64,000 nt of DNA. It comes from Carpediemonas membranifera. Taxonomy: Eukaryota; Fornicata. The notes beneath the pieces are model-generated. The model did not search any database and had not been told where the DNA came from. It worked only from the letters and a program-made list of their open reading frames with translations. Made by a program: the position numbers and the translations under genes. The DNA lies in assembly GCA_019828565.1 (NCBI GenBank), contig JAHDYR010000003.1, positions 1 to 64,000 on the forward strand, written 5' to 3'. Positions 9,701 to 19,545 of this stretch are shown in pieces (position 1 is the first letter of the stretch; each line of letters begins with the position of its first letter).

Positions 9701-10537
9701 TTTCAGGCGGTTGGTGCTGCTGGTGGTCCGCAGGACGTGGATGCCCTGAAGAAGTGGAAGACTTCGACTCCGCAGTTTGAACTGACGACGAAAGTGCGGG
9801 AGTTCAAGCAGAAGGAGCTTACGGCGAAGAGATCGTTTATTTCTGAGCCTTATGTGCGTGCAGTGTCCACATTGACGCCGTTCGATCCCGTTCTTTCGGG
9901 TTCCGATTTGGCAACTGCAATTCTCCGCCTACACCTGTCTCTTGACCCCTACGTGATAGAAAAAGCCAAACCATGCCCCCTGTGCGGCAGATCTGTTGCG
10001 GATTGGTCTCATGGACTCTCTTGTGTTCGCCTCAAGGGCGGTGCCCGGATCGAGCGTCATAACGGCGTCAGAGACGCCATCTACGACGTTTGCTCGGAGC
10101 AGTTCGTCCCCAAACGGCGCGAGGTTCCGCTGGATCACACCAGTATGGCCTACATGCCCAACGGGACGGGCCCGACGGAGGTGAAGGCCGATCTGCTCAT
10201 GCTAGCGGCAACGTCAGCTGATGGAACGCCCCTCCACGGCGATATGATCGTCGATGTGGTCGTCTCACAGTCGATCAAGGATGGGATCCGTGACAAGGCC
10301 GCTCAGTTCTCGAGGTTCGACTGCGAGCTCATCGCGGCCAGCTGTGACCTCGTTGGCAACACGAGAGCTGACCCCGAGGACCGCAAGTCGTGCTGGGTGT
10401 GGCGTCTGTGCGAGAGGCTCGGTCTGAGCGCGGAGGTCCGTCGGGACCTGCGCAGTCGGGTCGTCTTGGCTGTGTGGGCTGGGAACGCGGCGGTCATCCG
10501 TGACTACCGCGAGCAGTGCCGCGTGGCACAGCTCTAA
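6739..10537 (+). pseudogene. RLE-tA reverse transcriptase/endonuclease, one frameshift (copy 2)
   Basis: The frame opens at ATG 6739-6741; its A is the last base of the tRNA fragment and TG the first bases of the element. About 1265 codons in all. The first ~320 residues have no recognised zinc finger; residues ~160-300 are Pro/Ser/Ala-rich. RT motifs follow: KDGKPRP, ALDLTNAYGCM, IPQG, and the catalytic YQDDVY near 9080. The C-terminal CCHC and RHN/KADL/GDMIVD endonuclease motifs lie at about 9974-10270. An extra A after GGG near 8989 destroys the QGDPTSP motif, and the frame resumes in the ORF 9023-10537. Copy 3 is intact at this site. Expected reaction: nick the tRNA gene and copy the element RNA onto the exposed 3' end. 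Confidence 0.85.
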
Positions 10538-10759
10538 CTGTGGTGTGCCCTTCGCGTGTGAGAGAGGCGTCGTAGTCGAGCCAGTCGAGACATCCGAGAT
10601 TTTTGCACATGTGCAAAATTTCGATTTCCCGAAAGCGACCCCGCCGAGGCTTACGACTCCGACTACATAACCCACGAGCTCTACTAGGGACCCCCACCCT
10701 GCTGACCCTCTGCGCGCGGTAAGAACGTTCTTTCTGATGATTAAAGGGCGTGTAGCTCA
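6740..10759 (+). mobile_element. RLE-tA copy 2, full-length unit (4020 bp), tRNA-Ala-targeted
   Basis: A full unit running from the base after the first tRNA fragment to the end of the second (10746-10759). There are no LTRs. The unit consists of a coding region starting at the very first base, a 3' UTR of about 210 bp with two palindromes, and the 14-bp tRNA piece. Copies 2 and 3 differ, as far as I can see, only by four 1-base indels, so the array is recent or kept uniform. The domain order RT, CCHC finger, restriction-like endonuclease places it with the early-branching R2/NeSL/CRE-type non-LTR elements; the exact clade needs a tree. Confidence 0.9.
10746..10759 (+). repeat. 5' end of tRNA-Ala gene at copy 2/copy 3 junction
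   Basis: GGGCGTGTAGCTCA again, followed by TGAAGTTTGCC. It supplies the A of the start codon of copy 3. Confidence 0.85.
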
Positions 10760-13700
10760 TGAAGTTTGCCAAAAGCGCAATCCAGGACGCTTTTAGCTTC
10801 CGGAGGCGTTGTAAGCACCCTTCAAGAGCCGTCAGACGCGATTTTCGCGTTCCTCCGTGCGACTTTGCTTCGATATGTGCCGCCGTCGCTAATGCGGGAA
10901 CATGCGTCGACAAGACAGCGTTTCAAACGAGCATTGTGCTCGAAGAACGTTATCTCGATGCTATTTACTGCTGATGCCAGCGCTAAGAGCAAGCGTTTCA
11001 ACGTCGCCGTCGCGAACGAAATCGTGTACTTCCTGTCGCCGCTATTCAACGCTCATCCTGTCCTGTTCGACAAAAAGGACTCCATTGACCGGATATCCGC
11101 TGGTCTGGAGCGCATCTGCCTTCACGTTGAACAGATGAAGCTTTCTCCGACATCTCTTCGTCTCCTTATTCTCAAGCTCGACACGCGAGTGCTGCTGGAC
11201 TCCTCTGGCACACAGAGCGTTCTTCATGAGAGTAAAAAGAGACGATTTGATCGACGAGTTGCTTTCCATGGGGTGCCCAATCAACACAATGGGCCTCCTG
11301 CCGTCGGATAGTCCGACTGATGCCAGCGGAACTCAGGCCGAACCGGTTAGTGTGCCCCAGGAGGCATCGTTGGCCGTGCCGGACTCCCCGCCGTCCGTTC
11401 CCGCCGAGTTGGCCGGGCCGGAGAATGCCTCGCCCAGCCCGTCTCAGACGAGGCCAGCCGCAGTGATTGTGCGCTCTCCGGAGCCACCACGTGCAGGCGG
11501 CCAGACATCTGAGGCGGGTGGTGCCGTTGCCCTGGTCGACAGAGTTGTAGGTGTTGAGTCACCTTACGGCACCGGGGGCGAGGCCTCTAGTCAGGATACC
11601 TCGGCACCCACGCAACCGAGCTCGAGCTCGGACAGCAGCCCTGCTGCTGTCATCAGGGCCACCTTTGACGAGTGGGTCCCCGACGCCATGCGCGCCGACC
11701 ACTGGACCACTCCAGAGCAGGTGACGGCCACCCTGTGCGACCCAGCCCTCGTCCGGGCCCTTATGGACGAGTCCAACCGTGGGTCGGCCACGGGTCGATT
11801 CAGCCAGAGTCGGCTCCGGCAGCTCTGTGAGGCATTGAGGGGCTTTGTCCCCGAGACCGTCAGGTCGACACTGCCAGTCCTGCCCAACGGCGGTAGGATC
11901 TTCACCAAGCTGCCCCCGGTGGTTGCCAAGATCGCCCAGGCCTGCTTCGGGTCAGTCCCGCAGCCGGCGCCCCGGGTGACCTGGGTACCTGATGGGGCCG
12001 CACGCCAGCGCAGTGTCCCCGAGCCGTTCTTGCCAGCTCACAGCGCCATGTTTGTGGGGAAGTTGCTCCCCGCGAAGAGGGCCAGACTGGCATGGGCGAA
12101 GAGCTTTGTCGCGCTGCTCAATGAGTACGCCGCAGCCCCGGCCCACGGGAAGCCCGACGTTGTCCGCCGCATCTTGACCTTCGCGCAGGGTCTCTATGCT
12201 CCTCCGGAGCGGACCACCGAGCAGCCCCGGCTGAAAGCCAGTGCGCGCGCACTCAGGTTGGGACAACGAGGCTTCTATTCTCGCGCCACGCAAGCTCTCT
12301 CCGCCGGAGAGTTCGCTGGGGATCGCGCGTGGGTGGAGGCCAGGCTCTGTGAGAGCCAGGTGCAGCCGTCTGGTAGTCGGCTGGCAGCAGTGTCGGGTCC
12401 CGCGTCCACACTGAACCACTGCCAAATGACTGTCCCTGCGGTGAAGAAGGCACTTAAGAGCCTCAACGCCGAGTCCGCACCGGGTCCTTCAGGCCTATCT
12501 TACCTTCATCTGAAGGCGATGGGCCGGGCCATCGGGTGGAATGAACTCGCCGCGGCTCTTGTGCCCCTGCTCGAGGATATGCTCGAGGGCGTCGCCTGCC
12601 TGGAGCCATTTTCCCACTGCATCCTTGTGCCGATCCCGAAGAAGGATGGCAAGCCGCGCCCCGTCTCAATAGGCGACAGCCTTCGTCGTCTCGCAGCGAA
12701 GGTGGCAGTTCGTCAGGCTGCTGCCCGGCTGCGGGACGACAAGGCGTTGCCGGGTCAGTATGGCCTCGGCGAGAAGTGCGGGCTCGAGGAGCTAACCAAT
12801 CTTGTGAGGGAGCATCATCGTGGCGGCGGTCAGGTGATCGCTTTGGATCTTACCAACGCATATGGATGCATGAGTAGATCTCACCTTCGCGATGCGACAG
12901 CTGCATACTGCCCGTCGCTTTCCGAGTACCTCGAACTGATGTTGCTTAATCCAATGCTGTTCTCAGCAACCGGGATGGTCCTCAGATCACTCGAAGGAAT
13001 TCCGCAAGGGGATCCTACGAGCCCGCTGCTGTTCAGTTGCGGCATGAAGCCCCTTTTGGACGATCTTCGGACCGAGTTTCCAAACTACGCATTTTTATGC
13101 CTATCAGGATGATGTCTACTGCCTGATGCCCAAGGACGCTACAGAGAGTGAGACGAACACGGTCATCATGACCGCGACGTCCAATTTCGCCAGAGTCGGG
13201 TTGAAGGTCAACGAGAAGAAGACTGTCATCGCCGGGCTGGGCCTAGTGGCCAGTGAATCCTCGCTTGCGCCGCGCGGCGAGGCTTTCAAGGTCCTGGGCA
13301 CGCCGGTGGGGCCGGCTGCGTACGTCAAGGAGCAGGTCTGCAGGCAGTTCGAAGGCGTCAGCGAGCAGGCTGGACGCGTGAGCGACATGGTGGCAGACGT
13401 AGGGCCCACGTCTATCATCGTCGCTAACAACATGACGCGTGCGTGCCTGCTGCCCAAACTGTCGCACCTCTACCGCAATGTGTGCCCGACGTCCGACCTC
13501 GTCGGCGTTGGGCGTCGCTTTGAGGAGGAGACGCTCGTTCCATTGCTCTCCAACCTCGTTGGTGCCGATGCAGTGATTGGTACGCTCGAAAGAGCGGGCC
13601 TTAGCATCACGCAGGGAGGTCTTGGATGGGGAATTCCGTCCATCGTGTGGCCGGCGGCATATCTCGGTGCCGTGAAGCAGCTCTTTGACCAAAACATCTC

Positions 13701-14559
13701 ACTGAACGTGCCCAATGAGGCATTTCAGGCGGTTGGTGCTGCTGGTGGTCCGCAGGACGTGGATGCCCTGAAGAAGTGGAAGACTTCGACTCCGCAGTTT
13801 GAACTGACGACGAAAGTGCGGGAGTTCAAGCAGAAGGAGCTTACGGCGAAGAGATCGTTTATTTCTGAGCCTTATGTGCGTGCAGTGTCCACATTGACGC
13901 CGTTCGATCCCGTTCTTTCGGGTTCCGATTTGGCAACTGCAATTCTCCGCCTACACCTGTCTCTTGACCCCTACGTGATAGAAAAAGCCAAACCATGCCC
14001 CCTGTGCGGCAGATCTGTTGCGGATTGGTCTCATGGACTCTCTTGTGTTCGCCTCAAGGGCGGTGCCCGGATCGAGCGTCATAACGGCGTCAGAGACGCC
14101 ATCTACGACGTTTGCTCGGAGCAGTTCGTCCCCAAACGGCGCGAGGTTCCGCTGGATCACACCAGTATGGCCTACATGCCCAACGGGACGGGCCCGACGG
14201 AGGTGAAGGCCGATCTGCTCATGCTAGCGGCAACGTCAGCTGATGGAACGCCCCTCCACGGCGATATGATCGTCGATGTGGTCGTCTCACAGTCGATCAA
14301 GGATGGGATCCGTGACAAGGCCGCTCAGTTCTCGAGGTTCGACTGCGAGCTCATCGCGGCCAGCTGTGACCTCGTTGGCAACACGAGAGCTGACCCCGAG
14401 GACCGCAAGTCGTGCTGGGTGTGGCGTCTGTGCGAGAGGCTCGGTCTGAGCGCGGAGGTCCGTCGGGACCTGCGCAGTCGGGTCGTCTTGGCTGTGTGGG
14501 CTGGGAACGCGGCGGTCATCCGTGACTACCGCGAGCAGTGCCGCGTGGCACAGCTCTAA
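10759..14559 (+). pseudogene. RLE-tA reverse transcriptase/endonuclease, three frameshifts (copy 3)
   Basis: Same protein as copy 2, also starting at a junction-made ATG (10759-10761). A fourth T near 10793 and a fifth A near 11236 shift the frame out and across the N-terminal region; the long frame 11226-13112 then runs through the RT and keeps IPQGDPTSPLLFS, which copy 2 has lost. A fifth T near 13094 removes the YQDD block from that frame, and the remainder continues in 13126-14559 with the CCHC finger and endonuclease. The damage sites differ between copies, so the family was probably intact recently, or the indels are sequence errors. Confidence 0.85.
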
Positions 14560-14781
14560 CTGTGGTGTGCCCTTCGCGTGTGAGAGAGGCGTCGTAGTCG
14601 AGCCAGTCGAGACATCCGAGATTTTTGCACATGTGCAAAATTTCGATTTCCCGAAAGCGACCCCGCCGAGGCTTACGACTCCGACTACATAACCCACGAG
14701 CTCTACTAGGGACCCCCACCCTGCTGACCCTCTGCGCGCGGTAAGAACGTTCTTTCTGATGATTAAAGGGCGTGTAGCTCA
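10760..14781 (+). mobile_element. RLE-tA copy 3, full-length unit (4022 bp)
   Basis: Last unit of the array. It starts after the tRNA fragment at 10746-10759 and ends within the complete tRNA-Ala gene, whose first 14 bases (14768-14781) form its right boundary. It is 2 bp longer than copy 2 because it has three single-base gains (T run near 10793, A run near 11236, T run near 13094) and lacks the extra A of copy 2. Because the intact tRNA follows directly, tRNA function could survive insertion. Confidence 0.9.
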
Positions 14782-14840
14782 GTTGGTAGAGCGCGTGCTT
14801 AGCATGCACGAGGCCCTGGGTTCAAATCCCAGCTCGTCCA
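14768..14840 (+). tRNA. tRNA-Ala (anticodon AGC)
   Basis: A 73-nt gene that folds into a standard cloverleaf. Acceptor GGGCGTG pairs with CTCGTCC (G3:U70, the alanine identity pair; U6/U67 mismatch), followed by discriminator A73. The anticodon stem CGTGC/GCACG encloses TTAGCAT with anticodon AGC; the T-arm is CTGGG-TTCAAAT-CCCAG. A-box (TAGCTCAGTTGG) and B-box (GGTTCAAATCC) are complete, so the gene should be transcribable even though its upstream DNA is the 3' UTR of RLE-tA copy 3. No intron. It is the integration target of the array. Confidence 0.97.
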
Positions 14841-15202
14841 CATTTTCTCCATGTCTTACTGCGCTAGACTAGGCTAGCCCGACTCGCGGGCCACCTGACC
14901 CTCTACACTCTGTAGATCCAACGGGGGGGAAGAATATTTACGCAAGAAACCCCTGTTTCGCCGCGTCAATATTCGAAGACTTACGCGCCTTCGGCTCCTA
15001 AGTAAGTCTTGGGTTTCCCTCGCGTACCGACGAGGGACGCTCTCCCGAGCGCGTTCTTACAGCCACCGGCTGCGAATCGTTCGTCATCTGGCCGCATAAA
15101 CTGCGCCGACCAATCTTGACCAATGACGCGGGCATCCGGCGATTGCCGGCCTCGCCCACGTCCCGTCGCCCTTGCGACAATGAGCTGGGGTACTACCCGC
15201 CA
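14841..15202. repeat. DIRS-A left terminal unit with serial hairpins
   Basis: No gene. A G-run is followed by GAATATTTACGC, matched by the inverted GCGTCAATATTC about 20 bp on. Many short hairpins follow, for example CCGGCGATTGCCGG, and then CATAAACTGCG. The same layout (G-run, A/T-rich pair, GC hairpins, CATAAACTGC) recurs at 15203-15369, 19346-19515 and 19556-19760, with a related unit at 15420-15628. Confidence 0.55.
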
Positions 15203-15369
15203 CCTAACTCATACTCCCAAAGGGGGGGTAAAGGATTTATTCTTCTCGGGCTCCTTTAGGCCCGATGTGCCTTCGGGCATTCGAAATTCTGATGCCATAA
15301 ACTGCACGTTTCCGTGCGCCCTCTCGGGCGTCTCAGCACCCCGGGTGCCAATGGGCTCGAGTGGTACTC
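15203..15369. repeat. DIRS-A repeat III, left copy
   Basis: 167 bp nearly identical to 19346-19515; the difference I see is the length of one G-run (7 versus 10). It contains consecutive small hairpins: TCGGGC/GCCCGA, GCC-TTCG-GGC (a UUCG tetraloop if transcribed), GCACG-TTTC-CGTGC, GCCC-TCTC-GGGC, GCACC-CCG-GGTGC. Their density suggests a structured RNA or recombination site. Confidence 0.8.
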
Positions 15370-15548
15370 CGCTAGCTCTCCTAGCCGCTAGACTAGCTAG
15401 AGTATCCTAGCATCCTAACTCATATCCAAATGAGGGGGAATAATATTTACTCGGATTTCCTGTCTCTCCGCGTAAATATTCAGCGTCTTCTTTTGTTTCC
15501 CGCGTTCCTCGCGAGACGAGGCAGGTCCGTCGTTCGGGACCCTCTGCC

Positions 15549-15628
15549 TTGGGCGTGCCCGTGTCTTCTTCGGGCATCTTTCGAATTCTGCCATATCCTG
15601 CACATCTGGTCGAATCAATCCAACGATC
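15549..15628. repeat. DIRS-A repeat I, left copy
   Basis: 80 bp identical to 19182-19261, where the block contains the start codon of the gag-like ORF. In this copy about 100 bp separate it from repeat II; in the right copy the two blocks overlap by 4 bp (GATC). The separating DNA (15629-15730) is therefore either an insertion here or lost from the right end. Confidence 0.85.
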
Positions 15629-15730
15629 TGTGGTACACCAGGAAGAAGAGGAAGTACTTTATTACGACACACATGTGTCAACAAAGACCAATGAGGACCA
15701 AATCAAAATAATGAATCAGGTGCACTACAC

Positions 15731-15810
15731 GATCAATAGTCTCCGGCCCGCGCTCCCCGCGGGACCCTCCGACCCTCAGCACCCCGGGTGCCCTGGTCGA
15801 GTGCTGCTCG
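15731..15810. repeat. DIRS-A repeat II, left copy
   Basis: 80 bp matching 19258-19337. It is followed by a CTAG-rich spacer ending in a ~35-bp block (TAGAGTATCCTAGCATCCT ...) that also occurs at about 15398-15432. The CTAG-rich joints between units are possible tyrosine-recombinase crossover sites; that is inference. Confidence 0.8.
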
Positions 15811-15968
15811 CTAGAGTATCCTAGCATCCTAACTCATATCCAAATGGGAAACCGACCAATCCCGTCCTCCTCAGGGAGTTAGCTGCACTATGCAAGCTTC
15901 TGTGCCAGCGGCTCCTTGCCGCCTCGGCTCACCGGACGTCGCCATGACGATCCTCGGTGCGATGGTGT

Positions 15969-16833
15969 TTAATGGGATGAGAACAGTGTCTCAGCAGTTT
16001 TTCTTAACTGCGACGGATGATTTCTGATGGCCTCGCCGATGTAGGGGCGGAGTGAGTTGCCATTGGCCCATGTGCCCAGCTGTAGCAGGGTCTCGAGGGG
16101 TGTCCCGGCGAGGGCTAACTCGGAGGCGGCCCCCTTGCGGAAGCTGTGGAGGCCAACGCGGTCGTCGTTGAACGTCCTCCGGAGCTCATCTCGCATGTAC
16201 CGCATGGAGGCCGCCTTCCGTCGGCTGATTGTACGGTCGGAGGTGATGACTCTCCAGATGCCGACATCTGGCGGCAAGCGGAGGCCGAGAACCCATCTCT
16301 TCAGCGCGAATGCGGGGTTGAAGGGACCCAGTAAGACGTTCGGCAGGGATTTTGACACCTTAGTCTGAGTCTTGGTCTGGCCGATGAGGAGTTGGACGTC
16401 TCCGTTGGCTTTGAAGACGATGTCGTGAGGAGTGAGGCGGAATATCTCTGCCACGGCTGACTGTTAGGTATGCGATCGCGGCGAACAGGGTCGCCTGGTA
16501 AGCCGAGACGCTGTCGTTCCGACGAGTGATTGCGCGCAGCATGTCCTCCTTGAGTATGGGCGCCGAGCCACCTGTCATGCCGTCCGTCGAGGCGTGGGCG
16601 GCGATGCCGCGTCGAATCTGAGAGCATTAAGGACTGGGAAGCCAGTCGGAGAACAGGGGCGCGGCTCGCTCTATCCAGTAGCCCTTGCGCTCTACGGTGG
16701 CTGGGGCGTTATGCTCTGCCTCCTCCTCGAGGAAGGCTCGGTATACTTCGGTGTCGTCTAAGTCCTGGCCTCGAAACTCTATAAAAGCGGTGATCCAGCC
16801 GGCTACTGCTCGGCGCGTCTCGTGTCTGCGCAT
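15969..16833 (-). pseudogene. DIRS-A tyrosine recombinase, broken
   Basis: The frame starts near ATG 16831-16833, overlapping the end of the RT frame, and covers an SAM-like N-terminal part ending GYW...FSDWLPSP. An in-frame TAA at 16627-16629 interrupts it, then the frame continues to about 16450 and shifts into the last ~160 residues (15969-16454). Catalytic residues seen: Arg in the VSRG block, LHSFRKG (H-x-x-R), a Trp in GTWANG, and Tyr in LRPYIG. It is similar along its length to the better preserved DIRS-B recombinase at 35209. Role in the family: inserts the circular cDNA without a DDE integrase. Confidence 0.8.
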
Positions 16834-18698
16834 GTGAGCGAGTATTGGGTGGTTGACAATGCTGGTGAACAGGTCTGGAAGGCGAGGGCCATGAAGCGGA
16901 TATTCCCGTTCGGCTTGGCCAGGCGCTCTACGAGAGGGAGGTTGTCGGACGCGAAGTCGCTCCTGGGGATGGAGAAGGCGATCTTGCAAGTTGCCTGTGA
17001 TTTGAGGAGTCGGAGCTCGGGCGATGTGATGTCTGGGACGACGAGGAAGACGGCTGAGGTCCAGGTTGACGGAGGGGATGTAGTCCGGGTCGCGAGGATC
17101 GAATTCAGGACTCGACAGACCCGACCCAGTATCATCGGCGACGGGGGTGGTGCCGCATAGATCCGGTGTCCGCGCCAGTCCCGGTCCATCCCGTCTTGCC
17201 AGGAGGTGGAAGCGAACCCTGGGAGGAGTAGACTGTGGTCTGGGTATGGAGTTACGTCTACGTCCACCGGACCCCAGCTGGACAGGATCTGCTCGAGGAC
17301 GTGGGGTGGTGTGAGCAACCCCCGAGATAGGCGGTCTGCAGCTAGATTGAGATGACCTGGAGTGTGATGGGCGCTGATGAGCAGTCTCTTCGCGCTCATC
17401 TCGCGGTAAAGGGAGTGGAGGATCTGCAGGGCCATTGGCGGAGCCTTCGAGCTGCCCTCCTTGTTGATCCAAGCGACACACGTGGTGTTGTCGGAATACA
17501 CGGTCAGGCGTCTCGTCTGAGGCTGTGTTGGCACCAGGCGCGAGCCGAAGAGTACGGCTGCCAACTCCTTCACGTTGATTGACTGATTGGCTAGCGCGCC
17601 ATTGAAGGAGCCGTGGCTGCTCTGCGTGGTGGCTGCCCACTGGGCGCCCCAGCCCGAGCCTGAGGCGTCGGTTGATATGACCAGCTCGAGGGTCTGGTCG
17701 TTCTGCCACATGTTCTTCAGCTCCACGAAGGGGCGGCTTGGACGGCTGGACAACAGCTCTTGCCATTCTCGAAGTTCTGAGGTGTAGGGTGTGATGTCGA
17801 TCCAGTCCGAGGGAGCCCTTGGCAGTGACCGGAGCTTTAGTGTGGCTCTGTGGGCGGATGTCGCGAAAAAGGACAGCTTGCCGACCAGCTTCGCCCAGTC
17901 CTCCGCCTTCATGCGGCGTTGAGCGAGGGCGTCGGTAATGCACGCTTGGTATTTCTCCGCCTTGTCGACTGGAAGGCGAAGGGTCTGGTCTGCCGAGTTC
18001 AGAAGCAGACCAAGGAACTCGATGCACTGGCAAGGAACCAGAATGCACTTCTCTAGAGATGGTATTAGTCCGAGGGCGTCCAGAGTTTGCATGGCCCGTG
18101 GTAGCTCTGCTTTGAGGTGGGCCTGGCTCTCGGCGGAAAGAAGAAAGTCGTCTAGGTATACGTTGACTGTCACGTGGTGCCGCAGGGCGATTATCTTCGC
18201 TGCCTGGATCATGGTGGACTGGAAAAAGAAGGGTGCCGCCGTCCACCCGAATCCGAGGGTGCGAAATGCTCGCCCGTCTGGAAGTACGATCCCCAGGAGA
18301 GGCTTGTCGCTGTCCTTGATGCCGAGCTGAGAATATCCAGACCGGAGGTCTATCTTGGCCATCCAGGCATTCTTGCTGAGCGTGTTGATGGCCCGTCTGA
18401 TGCCGAAGAGTCGGAAGGAGCGACGTTCTTTCGAGACGCGGTTGAGACGCGTGAGGTTGTGTATTACACGAATGTCCTGCCCCTTGGCCACGGCGAACAG
18501 AGGGGCGCTGTGGCGAAGTTCTGAAAGTCGTGTCGGCTCGATGATACCATCTTCCTGCATCTTGGAGAGTTTGGGTAAGATACGCGGGTCGATCGAGTTT
18601 TGTGGACGCGCCGGAGGGGGAGGATGCGTGAGCTCGACCGGGATCCCTTCTCTGATCCAGCCCACGACTTGCTGAGAGGCCTTGAATCTTTCCCACAC
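16803..18698 (-). CDS. DIRS-A reverse transcriptase / RNase H
   Basis: A 631-codon frame, open upstream to the gag stop, so its start is not certain (18698 is a GTG). RT signature: PLFAVAKGQDIRVIHNL, IDLRSGYSQLGI, FGWTAAPFFFQSTM and the catalytic VNVYLDDFLL. RNase H follows with STDASGSGWGAQW, INVKELAAV and YSDNTTCVAWINKEG. The order and the YLDD box match DIRS-type polymerases. A 692-codon frame overlaps it almost completely in another phase; only that frame's last ~100 codons (recombinase N-terminus) look real. Confidence 0.85.
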   Translation of the reverse strand: MWERFKASQQVVGWIREGIPVELTHPPPPARPQNSIDPRILPKLSKMQEDGIIEPTRLSELRHSAPLFAVAKGQDIRVIHNLTRLNRVSKERRSFRLFGIRRAINTLSKNAWMAKIDLRSGYSQLGIKDSDKPLLGIVLPDGRAFRTLGFGWTAAPFFFQSTMIQAAKIIALRHHVTVNVYLDDFLLSAESQAHLKAELPRAMQTLDALGLIPSLEKCILVPCQCIEFLGLLLNSADQTLRLPVDKAEKYQACITDALAQRRMKAEDWAKLVGKLSFFATSAHRATLKLRSLPRAPSDWIDITPYTSELREWQELLSSRPSRPFVELKNMWQNDQTLELVISTDASGSGWGAQWAATTQSSHGSFNGALANQSINVKELAAVLFGSRLVPTQPQTRRLTVYSDNTTCVAWINKEGSSKAPPMALQILHSLYREMSAKRLLISAHHTPGHLNLAADRLSRGLLTPPHVLEQILSSWGPVDVDVTPYPDHSLLLPGFASTSWQDGMDRDWRGHRIYAAPPPSPMILGRVCRVLNSILATRTTSPPSTWTSAVFLVVPDITSPELRLLKSQATCKIAFSIPRSDFASDNLPLVERLAKPNGNIRFMALAFQTCSPALSTTQYSLTCADTRRAEQ

Positions 18699-18727
18699 CC
18701 ACCATCGCTTTTGAGTGGAGGGAAAGG

Positions 18728-19210
18728 CTAGGACCTCGAGCGGCGGCCGTTGTGGCCGCCCTCCGGTTGAAAATTACGCCTCTTGCGCTTACCTTTCATC
18801 TTGGCGCGGGCTATGATGGCGTCGATGTCTAGCTCTGACTCAATGACGGATGCCTTGAGGGCAGCAGCTGCATAGTCGGTTGCCGCGTCATCGTAATCGT
18901 CCTTGAGGAGTAGCTTATAGCGGCCGAGGAGTCGGAGGCGAAGTGTGTTGGCATCGAGCATGTCGGTGGCGATGTCCCTTAGAAGCTCTTTGATGAATCT
19001 GGCTTCATCGCGGGGACCAAAGCGTTGCGGAAGTTCTAAATCGGCGAGCGTGTTGAGGAATGAGCGGTTTCTTGCATTGACTGGCTCGTCGTAATCGGGC
19101 CCCTGCGCGATGTTCGCTTCAACCAAAGCTAAACGGCCAGAAAGCTCGCCTAGAACCCTTAGTATCTCCTCTTGTTGCGGATTGGGCGTGCCCGTGTCTT
19201 CTTCGGGCAT
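18728..19210 (-). CDS. DIRS-A gag-like protein, 160 aa
   Basis: The chosen ATG (19208-19210) lies inside repeat I; the frame ends at TAG 18728-18730, overlapping the polymerase frame in another phase. The protein is mostly charged and helical and ends in a basic tail (KMKGKRKRRNFQPEGG ... RRSRS), fitting an RNA-binding structural protein. No zinc knuckle. Its place upstream of RT makes it the usual DIRS ORF1; function is inferred from position. Confidence 0.65.
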   Translation of the reverse strand: MPEEDTGTPNPQQEEILRVLGELSGRLALVEANIAQGPDYDEPVNARNRSFLNTLADLELPQRFGPRDEARFIKELLRDIATDMLDANTLRLRLLGRYKLLLKDDYDDAATDYAAAALKASVIESELDIDAIIARAKMKGKRKRRNFQPEGGHNGRRSRS

Positions 19211-19261
19211 CTTTCGAATTCTGCCATATCCTGCACATCTGGTCGAATCAATCCAACGATC
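19182..19261. repeat. DIRS-A repeat I, right copy
   Basis: Identical to 15549-15628 and contains the gag-like start codon. Confidence 0.85.
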
Positions 19262-19337
19262 AATAGTCTCCGGCCCGCGCTCCCCGCGGGACCCTCCGAC
19301 CCTCAGCACCCCGGGTGCCCTGGTCGAGTGCTGCTCG
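19258..19337. repeat. DIRS-A repeat II, right copy
   Basis: Matches 15731-15810 and overlaps repeat I by GATC. Confidence 0.8.
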
Positions 19338-19345
19338 GCTAGCCC

Positions 19346-19515
19346 CCTAACTCATACTCCCAAAGGGGGGGGGGTAAAGGATTTATTCTTCTCGGGCTCC
19401 TTTAGGCCCGATGTGCCTTCGGGCATTCGAAATTCTGATGCCATAAACTGCACGTTTCCGTGCGCCCTCTCGGGCGTCTCAGCACCCCGGGTGCCAATGG
19501 GCTCGAGTGGTACTC
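19346..19515. repeat. DIRS-A repeat III, right copy
   Basis: Matches 15203-15369 apart from a longer G-run. Outer boundary of DIRS-A on the right, followed by a CTAG-rich spacer to about 19540. Confidence 0.8.
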
Positions 19516-19545
19516 AGCTAGCTGTCAGCGCGGCTAGCTATCCTC

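Larger units (their letters stand above)
14863..19540 (-). mobile_element. DIRS-A, DIRS-type tyrosine-recombinase retrotransposon
   Basis: Minus-strand element with gag-like, RT/RNase H and tyrosine-recombinase reading frames and no LTRs or DDE integrase. Sequence blocks near the right end (19182-19515) recur, split and rearranged, to the left of the recombinase (15203-15810), as expected for the split terminal and internal complementary repeats of DIRS/Ngaro elements. The ends are approximate, taken from where the repeat blocks and CTAG-rich spacers stop. It lies about 20 bp from the tRNA gene. Confidence 0.8.

Noticed and set aside
14768-14840. The tRNA-Ala as a damaged pseudogene because of the U6/U67 mismatch
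   Set aside because: As I recall, yeast tRNA-Ala has the same mismatch with the same CUCGUCCA end, and all other stems, promoter boxes and the G3:U70 pair are intact.
16627-18705. 692-codon minus-strand ORF in DIRS-A
   Set aside because: It overlaps the RT/RNase H frame in another phase and has Arg/Ser/Pro-rich low-complexity content; only the last ~100 codons correspond to the recombinase N-terminus.
14841-19540. An integron-like cassette array or CRISPR in the repeat units
   Set aside because: The repeats flank DIRS coding regions, are few, differ in sequence and lack regular spacers; they fit DIRS split repeats.
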